Below, piece by piece: positions 35,735-44,282 of a stretch of DNA of 64,000 nucleotides (positions are counted from its first letter, which is position 1; every line of letters starts with the position of its first letter). Made by a program: the position numbers and the translations under genes. Under the pieces are notes generated by a model. The model saw nothing but the letters and a program-made list of their open reading frames with translations. It did not search any database and was not told where the DNA came from. This stretch comes from CALISC01 sp963542545 (GTDB taxonomy: Bacteria; Bacillota_I; Bacilli_A; Acholeplasmatales; Acholeplasmataceae). Where the stretch lies: the NCBI GenBank assembly GCA_963542545.1, contig CAUTWO010000002.1:1-64000 (forward strand), in the 5' to 3' direction.

Positions 35735-36472
35735 ATGCAAGCCGAAATTAAAGCAATATTAAAAAAATATCCAGACCTTAAAATTGACCTAAACACTTTA
35801 GATAAACAAACAATTTTATTTTATATTAACTATTACTTAAGTCAAAACAAACCTGCTGAACTTTACAGAGATAAAAACAACGCACTTAAAATCAGACCAA
35901 TTGAAAAAGTAGCATCTGCTTATATTGCTGGTAAGTTTATACAACCAGACGCTGAACTTAGCGGGTTTCAAGAAAAAATGCCTGGCCAAAAAAATGCAAA
36001 ACTTCACGCTGACCGAGTAATTTCAGAAATTACTGCTGAACACACTCCCCTTGGTTTTATGTTAACCGGTCAAAACGCAGTTGGCAAAACTTTTTTACTT
36101 AGGGCTCTTGCCACTGCTCTGCGCCGCAAAAACACAGAAGTTCTGCATGTTTTTCCAATAGACTTATTTACTTATGCTAACCCAGTTGAGCCAAACAACC
36201 GTAAATACTTAGAGTTATTTAAAAACACACCTGTTTTAATTCTTGACGATATTGGTACCGAACAAGGTGCAGACTGGTTGTACAAATCTGTTTTAGTGCC
36301 GATTTTAGAGCACCGTTTAAACTATAGACTCACGACGATTTTTTCATCTAATTTTAACTTAAAAGAATACTATAAAAAAATTAGTGAAAAAACTGGGGAT
36401 GTGCAACTTGCTTTACAAATTTGCAGTAAGATAAAAATACTTACTGGCAAAAACATTGTTGAAATCGCCTAA
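35735..36472 (+). CDS. dnaI: primosomal helicase loader DnaI
   Basis: 245 residues: a variable N-terminal helicase-binding part, then an AAA+ domain with Walker A GQNAVGKTFLL, Walker B VLILDDIGTEQ and sensor 1 TIFSSNFN. It loads the replicative helicase. The sensor Asn and Arg finger regions appear present. Directly follows dnaB. Confidence 0.93.
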   Translation: MQAEIKAILKKYPDLKIDLNTLDKQTILFYINYYLSQNKPAELYRDKNNALKIRPIEKVASAYIAGKFIQPDAELSGFQEKMPGQKNAKLHADRVISEITAEHTPLGFMLTGQNAVGKTFLLRALATALRRKNTEVLHVFPIDLFTYANPVEPNNRKYLELFKNTPVLILDDIGTEQGADWLYKSVLVPILEHRLNYRLTTIFSSNFNLKEYYKKISEKTGDVQLALQICSKIKILTGKNIVEIA

Positions 36473-36492
36473 CCTACATAAGGAGTTTAAAA

Positions 36493-38427
36493 ATGAAAAT
36501 AGAATTAACTTTTCCGAACAAAGACAAAAAAGAGTATGCTCTTGGCACAACTGTTTTTGAAGTTGCCGAAAGTATCTCACTTTCTTTAAAAAAAGCCACA
36601 GTTGGTGCTAAATTAAACAATCGCTTAATTGGTGCAAATGAACCAATTTTAGAAAGTGGTGAGTTTTTAATTTTAACTAAAAAAGATGGACTTGCTTTAA
36701 AAATCCTAAACCACTCAGCCGCACATCTTTTAGCATACGCCATTCAAGAACTGTATCCAAACACTAAATTTTGGGTTGGACCTGCAATTGAAGAGGGTTT
36801 CTACTATGACATGGATTTAGCAGGTTCTGTGATTTCAGACCAAGACTTTGCGCTAATTGAAAAGAAAATGCATGAACTTAGCAAGTCTAACTTTCCAGTT
36901 TTAAGAAAAGAAGTGACACTTGATGAAGCCAAAGAAATCTTTAAAGAAAATCCATATAAACTAGACTTAATTGAAAAACACGCAAGTGAAGGCTTAACTG
37001 TCTACACAGAAGGTGAGTTTTCAGATCTTTGTCGCGGTGGACATGTTAAGTCAACAGGGGAAGTTCAGTTTTTCAAATTACTTTCAGTATCTGGTTCTTA
37101 CTTTAAAGGTTCGGCTAAAGAAAAACCACTTACCCGAATTTATGGCTGTGCTTTTTTTACGCAGAGCGACCTAGACGCTTACTTAAAACTACTGCAAGAG
37201 CGAAAGGATCGCGATCACCGCAAGGTCGGAAAAGAACAAGATATTTTCTTTATTTCCAAAGAAGTTGGTCCAGGTTTAGTTTTTATGCAACCAAAAGGTG
37301 CAACTATTCGCCGCACAGTTGAGCGCTATATTACCGACAAAGAACTAGCCCTTGGATACTTACACGTCTACACACCAATTTTGGCAAACGTTTCGCTTTA
37401 CGAAACCTCTGGTCACTTTGCTCACTACAAAGACTCAATGTTTCCAGTGCTAGAGTTTAAAAGTGGCGAAAAAATGGTGTTGCGTCCAATGAACTGCCCG
37501 CATCACATGCAAATATTTTCCCAAAAACTACGTTCATATCAAGAACTACCACTTAGAATTGCTGAACTTGGAATGATGCACAGATATGAAAAGTCAGGTG
37601 CGCTAACTGGACTGGAAAGAGTTCGCGAAATGACTTTAAACGATGCTCATATTTTTGTAACTCCAAAACAAATTAAACAAGAGTTTAGTCAAACTGTAAA
37701 ACTAATTTTAGATTGCTACAAAGACTTTAACATCAAAGACTTTAAGTTTAGATTGTCATACCGTGATAAAGAAGATAAAGAAAAATACTATCCAGATGAC
37801 AAAATGTGGGACATGGCCGAAAAATACCTAAAAGAAACTATGGACTCACTTAAACTAACCTACTTTGAGGCAAAAGGTGAGGCTGCTTTCTATGGTCCTA
37901 AATTAGACGTGCAAATCAAAACAGCAATTGGCCACGAAGAAACGCTTTCAACTGTTCAACTAGATTTTTTACTGGCAAACCGTTTTGGCCTAACTTATGT
38001 TGACAAAGACGGCAAAGAAAAAACACCAGTGGTAATTCACCGTGGTGTGGTTTCTACAATGGAGCGTTTCATTGCCTATCTACTTGAAGAGACTAAAGGA
38101 GTTTTCCCACTTTGGCTATCGCCAGATCAAATCAGAGTAATTCCTGTGAACAACGAGTTTCATTTAAAATATGCAAAACAAGTTGTCGCTCGCTTAAGAA
38201 AACAAGGTTTTATTGTTAATCTTGATGCTTCTTCTGAAAAACTTGGCTATAAAATTAGACAATCTCAAACTCAAAAAGTTAACTATACTTTGGTAATTGG
38301 TGACAACGAAGTTCAAAACAAATCAGTAACTTACCGTAAATACGGAGAAACTCAACAAACCGAAATTAAGACTGGTGACTTTATTAAACTACTTAAAAAA
38401 GAAATTAAAACTAAAGGCTTAAAATAA
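36493..38427 (+). CDS. thrS: threonyl-tRNA synthetase
   Basis: 644 residues, full length. TGS domain (~1-60), editing domain with HSAAHLLAYA and the later GGHVKSTGE, class II catalytic core (RPMNCPHHMQIF, RYEKSGALTGLERVREMTLNDAHIF) and C-terminal anticodon domain. AAGGAG precedes the ATG. Unlike Bacillus thrS there is no leader to hold a T-box; only 20 bases separate it from dnaI. Confidence 0.98.
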   Translation: MKIELTFPNKDKKEYALGTTVFEVAESISLSLKKATVGAKLNNRLIGANEPILESGEFLILTKKDGLALKILNHSAAHLLAYAIQELYPNTKFWVGPAIEEGFYYDMDLAGSVISDQDFALIEKKMHELSKSNFPVLRKEVTLDEAKEIFKENPYKLDLIEKHASEGLTVYTEGEFSDLCRGGHVKSTGEVQFFKLLSVSGSYFKGSAKEKPLTRIYGCAFFTQSDLDAYLKLLQERKDRDHRKVGKEQDIFFISKEVGPGLVFMQPKGATIRRTVERYITDKELALGYLHVYTPILANVSLYETSGHFAHYKDSMFPVLEFKSGEKMVLRPMNCPHHMQIFSQKLRSYQELPLRIAELGMMHRYEKSGALTGLERVREMTLNDAHIFVTPKQIKQEFSQTVKLILDCYKDFNIKDFKFRLSYRDKEDKEKYYPDDKMWDMAEKYLKETMDSLKLTYFEAKGEAAFYGPKLDVQIKTAIGHEETLSTVQLDFLLANRFGLTYVDKDGKEKTPVVIHRGVVSTMERFIAYLLEETKGVFPLWLSPDQIRVIPVNNEFHLKYAKQVVARLRKQGFIVNLDASSEKLGYKIRQSQTQKVNYTLVIGDNEVQNKSVTYRKYGETQQTEIKTGDFIKLLKKEIKTKGLK

Positions 38428-39330
38428 ATGATTGAGTTTAAAAATGTTAGTTTTTCTTACGATAAGAAAAACCTAGTTTTAACTGACCTTAGTTTTACTT
38501 TAAAACCTGGCGAAATAATGGGCTTACTTGGCGCCAACGGATCTGGTAAGTCTACTACTTTTCGTTTGCTTACCGGACTGATAAAACCAGTAAGTGGTTC
38601 AATTTCTATCTTTGAAAAAGACCCCGGCTACGCGCTTTCAAAAGACATTGGCTATATGCTTGAAGAACGCAGTTTAATTCAAAATATGAAGGTTAAAGAC
38701 TACGTTTACTACCTTTGTATGCTAAAAGACATGTCTAAAAAAGAAGTCGAGTTAGAACTTAAAAAACACCTTGAGTTTTTTGGACTAAAAGACAAATTTG
38801 ACTCAAAAATCCAAGAACTTTCCAAAGGTATGCAACAACGCTTGCAATTTATTGTAGCAGTGTTAAATAAACCCAAAATCTTAATCTTAGACGAACCGTT
38901 TACAGGGTTAGATGTTTTTAACATCAAGTTATTTATGGAAGTAATTAACGACTTAATTAAGTCGGGCACAATGGTTATATTTTCTTCACACCAAATTGAT
39001 CAAGTTGAGTCGCTTTGCTCAAAAGTTTTAATTTTAAATCAAGGTAAAACCGTCGTACAAGGCGATTTAAACGAAATTAAACAAAACTTTTCAAAAGTTT
39101 ATCTAAACATCGAAGCCCCAGAAATTGCCAAGCAGTCTTTTTCAGGGCTAGATGGAATTTGTGAAATTAAAGAACTTTCTTTAAACCAAATTAGACTAAC
39201 TTTAAAATCAGAAAACTACAGCCAGCCGATTTTTAATTTCATAAAAGACAAAGTAGACATCAAGAGATATTCACTAGACTACGCTTCTTTAAAAGAAATT
39301 TTTATTGTGAAGGTTAAGAATTATGAATAG
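38428..39330 (+). CDS. ABC transporter ATP-binding protein, NatA-like
   Basis: 300 residues: Walker A GANGSGKST, signature LSKGMQQRLQF, Walker B ILILDEPFTGLD, H-loop SSHQ, plus a C-terminal ~80-residue extension of the NatA/CcmA type. It powers the ABC-2 permease encoded next (8-base overlap). The start touches the thrS stop, so it is read through from thrS. Export of Na+, drugs or lipids is possible; the substrate is unknown. Confidence 0.92.
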   Translation: MIEFKNVSFSYDKKNLVLTDLSFTLKPGEIMGLLGANGSGKSTTFRLLTGLIKPVSGSISIFEKDPGYALSKDIGYMLEERSLIQNMKVKDYVYYLCMLKDMSKKEVELELKKHLEFFGLKDKFDSKIQELSKGMQQRLQFIVAVLNKPKILILDEPFTGLDVFNIKLFMEVINDLIKSGTMVIFSSHQIDQVESLCSKVLILNQGKTVVQGDLNEIKQNFSKVYLNIEAPEIAKQSFSGLDGICEIKELSLNQIRLTLKSENYSQPIFNFIKDKVDIKRYSLDYASLKEIFIVKVKNYE

Positions 39331-40630
39331 TAAATTTGGTAAGTTGTTTTTATATAATTTAGCAAGACGCCTAAAGACAAAAACCTTTTTATTTGCTAAC
39401 TTAATTTTGTTCTTTTTAATCTTTATTTTAAGTGCTCTGCCTAATTTAATTACTGGCCGTAAAAATAAAGCAGAACTTGTTAAAAGTAAAGTTATTGTCA
39501 ACACCTTAAAAGACGGCACTTATGGTACTTACTCAATTTCTGATTTTAAAAATAAGTTAAAGGACCGTCTAGTTGGCAAGGACACTGAAAAAAGTAATTT
39601 TGAACTTGAGTTCATCGCTGACTTTAATTTTAAGTTAAACAAAGCAAGTTCAATTAAGACTTTTCTTGAAAACAAAAAAGCCACTGCTTTAGTTGATTTT
39701 AAATTAGAAAATGCCAAGTTAGTCACTGATGTTTACTTTAATCAAACTAAACAAAGTGTGCAAACTGAACTAAACGCACAACTTCGCAAGTTTGCGGTAT
39801 ATGATTTTTATAATTTAACAGAAGATCAAGTGAACCCACAAATCAATCAAAACAAGTTAACTCTGGACACCAAACGAATTGCCTTTATTTTACTTGTTGC
39901 GATGTTTACCGTATTTATTTTTGCGTTTGCCTTTACTTCTCAGTTGTTTTCCGCAGACATTTTTAGCGAAAAACAAAGCAAAACAGTTGAGTTAATCTTT
40001 CAGTCAATTTCTCCGCGTCAACACTTTTATACTAAGTTTTTAGCAATAATTGGCTATATCTTAATTCAATTTGTACTGCTTTTTGTATACTCTACACTGG
40101 CTTCTGCGTTTTTTGGACAAAGCATCAACTCAGGCGTGCAGTTAACAGGACTTAAAATCACCTCTGAATTAAAAGCAGTCATTGCCACTCCGCTAACCCT
40201 TGGTTTACTTGGTTTATTTACGCTATTGTTTGCGTCCATCTTGATTTCCGGAATTTTGGCGTCATTTGCACATAATTCTGAGTCTTTTCAAAATATTTTT
40301 TCGGTCTTGATGCTGATTTTCATTGCTCCTTTCTATGTGGTATTCTTCACCTATAACTCAGAGTCTAGTTTCGCTCAAACCTTAATTCACGTCTTTGCAT
40401 ATTTTCCACTTACTGGACTAATCACAGCACCCGCTTTGATGTTAGCGGGCACTATCTCAATTATTGAAACCTTAGTTATTTTTACCCTGAACACAATTTG
40501 CGTGTTTGTGCTTTTCTACTACGCACCGCAAATTTATCGTTTCTTTATTTTAAGATACGAAAAAATCAAACTTAGTCAAATTTTTAAAAAATCTCAGAGG
40601 AAAAATTTAAAAAATGAAGAAAAAAATTAA
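39323..40630 (+). CDS. ABC-2 type permease, NatB-like
   Basis: 435 residues. One membrane helix near the N-terminus, a ~140-residue extracytoplasmic domain, and then about five helices from residue 190, as in NatB/YhaP permeases. FSEKQSKTVELIFQSISPRQ matches the cytoplasmic coupling helix region of this family. It works with the ATPase encoded before it and overlaps the next gene by 17 bases. Confidence 0.88.
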   Translation: MNSKFGKLFLYNLARRLKTKTFLFANLILFFLIFILSALPNLITGRKNKAELVKSKVIVNTLKDGTYGTYSISDFKNKLKDRLVGKDTEKSNFELEFIADFNFKLNKASSIKTFLENKKATALVDFKLENAKLVTDVYFNQTKQSVQTELNAQLRKFAVYDFYNLTEDQVNPQINQNKLTLDTKRIAFILLVAMFTVFIFAFAFTSQLFSADIFSEKQSKTVELIFQSISPRQHFYTKFLAIIGYILIQFVLLFVYSTLASAFFGQSINSGVQLTGLKITSELKAVIATPLTLGLLGLFTLLFASILISGILASFAHNSESFQNIFSVLMLIFIAPFYVVFFTYNSESSFAQTLIHVFAYFPLTGLITAPALMLAGTISIIETLVIFTLNTICVFVLFYYAPQIYRFFILRYEKIKLSQIFKKSQRKNLKNEEKN

Positions 40631-41408
40631 AAGAATTTACAAACATTTTATGAGTTATTTGTATGTGCTTCTTGGATTTGAATTGGTAGCGATTGTCTTT
40701 TTTCCGTTCCTTTTCAAAGAAAAAGACATGCAAATAATATTTGGGATTTTTGTTTTTGCACTAATTCCTTTACTTGTTGTAATGCTACTTTTTTATTTAA
40801 GGTATTTAGAGTCACTATACTTAAAAGACTTTTTTAAGTCTAATGAGTTTCAAGAAGTTAGCTTAAGGATTAAAAACAAGTTAGAACTTACCTACATGCC
40901 AACGCTTACTTACACACCTGAATACAAAATAAACAAAAAAAGTAATTTGAATTTAGCAAACGAAGAAACCGGTATTATTTTAACTGAATTTAAAGAAAGC
41001 GCAATTTTCTCAAGACCTTTAGTTAGAATTGAGTTTACTAATTTCTTAACTGAACTTCCTGACTTTGCTATATTTAACCACTACGCTTTAAATAAACCAA
41101 AAGTTAATCGTCAATTTTTAGTCAAAAACCTACCCACACCTTTTAAAAATAAATTTAAACTTTACACTAAACAACCAAATTTGTTTGCTGAGCATATATA
41201 TGCGCAAATCTATAGTGCTTTTGCTAGGTTCAACTCAGTGATTTTAGTCAAAAAACTAAACACGCTAACTATTTTAATTTCAGATAAGGTGCTTAGACTA
41301 ACTCCAAATGTGTTAGAAAAAGAAAACGAATACCTAGATAAACTAATACCTTCTCTGGATTCTTTTAAGAAAATTTTAACCGAAATAGAAAAATTAAAGC
41401 AAACATAG
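40614..41408 (+). CDS. hypothetical membrane protein, third gene of the ABC cluster
   Basis: 264 residues: two membrane helices (residues ~14-32 and ~42-62) and a ~200-residue soluble domain. Layout resembles DUF3137-type proteins of Mollicutes, but the match is weak and not claimed. It overlaps the ABC permease gene, so it is probably translated with it; a role as an accessory of that exporter is inference. No catalytic motif seen. Confidence 0.65.
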   Translation: MKKKIKRIYKHFMSYLYVLLGFELVAIVFFPFLFKEKDMQIIFGIFVFALIPLLVVMLLFYLRYLESLYLKDFFKSNEFQEVSLRIKNKLELTYMPTLTYTPEYKINKKSNLNLANEETGIILTEFKESAIFSRPLVRIEFTNFLTELPDFAIFNHYALNKPKVNRQFLVKNLPTPFKNKFKLYTKQPNLFAEHIYAQIYSAFARFNSVILVKKLNTLTILISDKVLRLTPNVLEKENEYLDKLIPSLDSFKKILTEIEKLKQT

Positions 41409-41414
41409 TATAAT
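41409..41414 (+). promoter_or_regulatory. -10 element for the lipoprotein gene
   Basis: Perfect TATAAT 37 bases before the start codon, just after the stop of the preceding gene; no clear -35. Confidence 0.4.
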
Positions 41415-41450
41415 CTTGCTTGAAATGTTTTTCAAAAAAAGGAGTAATTT

Positions 41451-43046
41451 ATGAAAAAAACTTTAGTTATTTTGCTAACTTTTATTCTAGGTTTTCTCTT
41501 CTATTCATGTAAACCAAAAAACCCAGAAAAACCAAAACCAGTACCACCAAAAACCTACACCGTGACTTACGACAAATACATCAAGCCGACTATTGCTGGC
41601 GTTGAAAAACCAGTTAGCCCACAAACTGTTTCAGAAAAAACCTTAGTTAAGTTTGAACTAGATTTAGAGGCTGCAAAAAAAGACAACCTTAAAATCATTG
41701 CCGTTGCTTTAGACAAAAAAGAATACTTGCTTTCAGATAAACTACTTAAAGACATTATGAAACTTGGCTTTGAAGTTACAGCAAATTCAACAATTGAAAC
41801 TAAAACTGAGTTTATTTATCAAAGTGAATTGAAAAATCTAGAGACATATGGCGTTGAGACTAACAAACTTATTGACCAACTTCCTTATTTAGATGAGTTT
41901 AGTAAGATTGCCAAAAGAATAGATAGTCTACAAGAAGTTTGGCAAATCATTTTAAACGCTTTTAAAGTAAACGATCTTAATGAACTTAAACAAAAACTTG
42001 AAAAAGATGCACTTGGAACCATTACTGAATTTTTAAAGTCAGATATTAAATTCCCAAATCACCCTGAATTAAAACCACTAGAAGAATTTATTGAAACCCT
42101 AAAACCAAATGTTTTTTATCTTGCGCAACTTGCGTATGCTAAAGAAATTAAGGTAGAAAACTTTATCAACTTTGGCGATTTGTCTAAACTAGGAACTAAC
42201 TTAAAAGCAAATCTTCTTAAAGCCTTAAGTTATGCTATGTTTGTAAGAAATCCAAACAGACCAGACACCCATAAAGATGAGTTAATCAAACTAATTAACA
42301 GCGATTTTTCTAAAAAGTATTTTGATTTCCTTGATAAACTTGGCGTACACATTTTAAGTTTCTCTCAATTAAAAGACATTGATTTTTCTAAATTTAAAGA
42401 AGTTGAAACTGCAGTTAAGGCATATCAAGCGAATTTTGCCAAGATTACTGAACTTAAAAACAAAATTTCCGCAGAGTTAGATTTAGCTAAAAAAGTTGCT
42501 TTAGTTAATGAAATTAAAGCACTAATTTCTGCAAACCAAGCAACTGCTGGAAACTTATCAGAAATTCTTTCAAAACAAAAAGAGCAAATTACTAAAATTG
42601 CCGACGCTATTAAAGGTTTAGTTAAAGAACTTGCCAACTTAAGTGAAACTGAACATCAAGAATACACAAAAACTTTAAGCGAACTTCCTCATTTCTTGTT
42701 AAACCTAATTTACAAATTGGGCGAAAAAAGAGCTCGTGCCTTAAAAAATCAAGAAGGTGTTATTTCGCCTGAGTATCAAGCCGAAAAATACGATAAATTC
42801 TTTTTATTCTGCAGCGGTGTTTACTCAATTTTAGCGCACTCAGAAAAATCAGGCGATCCTAAAACTATCCATCCATCTGCTAAACAGTTAATTGATTTGT
42901 TTTACAATGATTTTGTGCATCAGTTAGTTAAAGACTACAACAAGATTAAAAACCTAAACGAATTACTTGAAAAACAAGCAAATGGAATAACTAAGTTGAG
43001 CGAAAACTTAGATAAACTAATTGAAAATTTAAAACTAAATAAATAA
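41451..43046 (+). CDS. lipoprotein, alpha-helical, unknown function
   Basis: 531 residues. A KK-hydrophobic signal peptide ends in a FYSC lipobox at about residue 20, followed by a Pro/Lys-rich linker. The rest is Lys/Glu/Leu-rich and mostly helical, with repeated Leu-Xaa-Glu-Leu-type stretches. No enzyme motif. It lacks the solute-binding look of ABC partners, so transport is not implied. AAAAAAAGGAG precedes the ATG. It is closed by a terminator shared with the facing Xre gene. Confidence 0.8.
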   Translation: MKKTLVILLTFILGFLFYSCKPKNPEKPKPVPPKTYTVTYDKYIKPTIAGVEKPVSPQTVSEKTLVKFELDLEAAKKDNLKIIAVALDKKEYLLSDKLLKDIMKLGFEVTANSTIETKTEFIYQSELKNLETYGVETNKLIDQLPYLDEFSKIAKRIDSLQEVWQIILNAFKVNDLNELKQKLEKDALGTITEFLKSDIKFPNHPELKPLEEFIETLKPNVFYLAQLAYAKEIKVENFINFGDLSKLGTNLKANLLKALSYAMFVRNPNRPDTHKDELIKLINSDFSKKYFDFLDKLGVHILSFSQLKDIDFSKFKEVETAVKAYQANFAKITELKNKISAELDLAKKVALVNEIKALISANQATAGNLSEILSKQKEQITKIADAIKGLVKELANLSETEHQEYTKTLSELPHFLLNLIYKLGEKRARALKNQEGVISPEYQAEKYDKFFLFCSGVYSILAHSEKSGDPKTIHPSAKQLIDLFYNDFVHQLVKDYNKIKNLNELLEKQANGITKLSENLDKLIENLKLNK

Positions 43047-43081
43047 TATAAAAACGCCTTATCAGGCGTTTTTATATTATT
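43043..43081. terminator. bidirectional terminator between lipoprotein and Xre genes
   Basis: AATATAAAAACGCC pairs with GGCGTTTTTATATT around TTATCA. A-tract and T-tract on either side make it bidirectional; the Xre stop codon lies in the hairpin's right arm. Confidence 0.9.
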
Positions 43082-43271
43082 GTTTAACTTCAATTAGTTT
43101 CTCTTCTATAAACAAGTTATTAAGTTTTCTTTTAGAACTAAAAGTAGGTTTGAAGCGCCCACTTTCCCACCTAGAAATCGTAACGTAGGTAACCCCTAAA
43201 ATTTTGGCAAGATCGGTTTGCGACAAAAAACGACGGTCCCTTAGTTCTTTGATTAACGCAGAGTAATTCAT
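43077..43271 (-). CDS. small Xre-family HTH regulator
   Basis: 64 residues, nearly only a Cro/CI HTH: LIKELRDRRFLSQTDLAKIL followed by GVTYVTISRWESG. Probably a DNA-binding dimer; target unknown. GGAGG precedes the ATG. It has no toxin partner next to it. The long AT-rich region to its right may hold its own operator, shared with the thioredoxin-like gene. Confidence 0.85.
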   Translation of the reverse strand: MNYSALIKELRDRRFLSQTDLAKILGVTYVTISRWESGRFKPTFSSKRKLNNLFIEEKLIEVKQ

Positions 43272-43521
43272 TTCTCCTCCTTTTTTAAACTTTAGACATA
43301 TGAATTATAAAAACAATTAAAAAATGTTTTAAAAAATTTTTTCAAAAAACTGAATGTTTTTAAGCACTTTTGCGATGAGTTTTTTACATTTATTTGAAAA
43401 CTGCCAAACAAATCCCCTAACTAACGGAATAACCAGTCTTTATCAAACTTAAAAAACTTTTCGCCATATTTGTCAAAACAGCGTTTTATATAACATAATA
43501 GGCTAATAATACCTTGGATGT

Positions 43522-43529
43522 GGTATAAT
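43522..43529 (+). promoter_or_regulatory. extended -10 promoter for the 43563 gene and argS
   Basis: TGG-TATAAT, identical to the RNase J promoter core, 33 bases before the start codon. The region 43272-43521 to its left holds only AT-rich sequence, with no ORF or RNA recognised. Confidence 0.6.
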
Positions 43530-43562
43530 TTTTTGTGTTAATTTAACCCACGGAGGACATCA

Positions 43563-44276
43563 ATGCTGAAAAGAAAAAAATACGAAAATGCTGCTGGAAA
43601 AGTTCATCCTCTTGCATATGTTGTGCTTGCATTTTTCTTAGTTTTAATCTCAATTACCATAGTTTTTATCACTCCAAGTGCAAAAACTAGATTTACTAAC
43701 GAAATTCAAAAAAACTACTCTAATTTAAAATTTGGTCGTCAATTGGCAAACTCAGATAAATATACTCGCTACTTGCCAACTGAAAACATCTACATCCCAA
43801 TTTCTCAAAGAAAACTATACTCAGTGTTAGAAAAATCAAAAACTGCTACTGAAAGCCTAGTTTTTGTCTACTACGGAACTAGAACTCACAAAAACACTTT
43901 GGAAAACCTAGGACCGATTAACGAAGAGTTTACTCGTTTATTTGATGGTTATGAAAACGCACAAACTAAAGTAGAAAAAGACGAAGAGTTTGCAAAAGTT
44001 ACCGGCAAAAAAATATATTTCCTTGATTTACTTAAAAAACCAGTTGAAATTGAAGATGAAAAATACTACTATCCTGACTACAAAAACTTTAAGAAAAAAT
44101 ACCCAGGTCTGTATCAACCTAAATACAGCCAAACAATGCTGGTTTTCTACAAAGGCGAACTCCTTGATTTAAGTGCCGAAGAACAACTTAAAACCACACT
44201 TGAATCACACTCAGACATCCGTCTGGAAGTTCAAAGATTCATTGAACTGATTGCTAAAAAAACTTTTAGAAAATAA
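43563..44276 (+). CDS. membrane-anchored thioredoxin-like protein without CxxC
   Basis: 237 residues. One N-terminal membrane helix (~16-40), then a domain with the strand pattern of a thioredoxin fold: LVFVYYGTRTHKNT where the CxxC would lie, and QTMLVFYKGELLDLS resembling the cis-Pro strand region with the following turn. No Cys is present in those positions, so redox activity is unlikely. CGGAGG precedes the ATG. It ends six bases before argS. The fold is inferred from pattern only. Confidence 0.6.
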   Translation: MLKRKKYENAAGKVHPLAYVVLAFFLVLISITIVFITPSAKTRFTNEIQKNYSNLKFGRQLANSDKYTRYLPTENIYIPISQRKLYSVLEKSKTATESLVFVYYGTRTHKNTLENLGPINEEFTRLFDGYENAQTKVEKDEEFAKVTGKKIYFLDLLKKPVEIEDEKYYYPDYKNFKKKYPGLYQPKYSQTMLVFYKGELLDLSAEEQLKTTLESHSDIRLEVQRFIELIAKKTFRK

Positions 44277-44282
44277 CTTTAA

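Noticed and set aside
36473..36492. T-box leader before thrS
   Set aside because: Only 20 bases separate dnaI from thrS, too short for a T-box.
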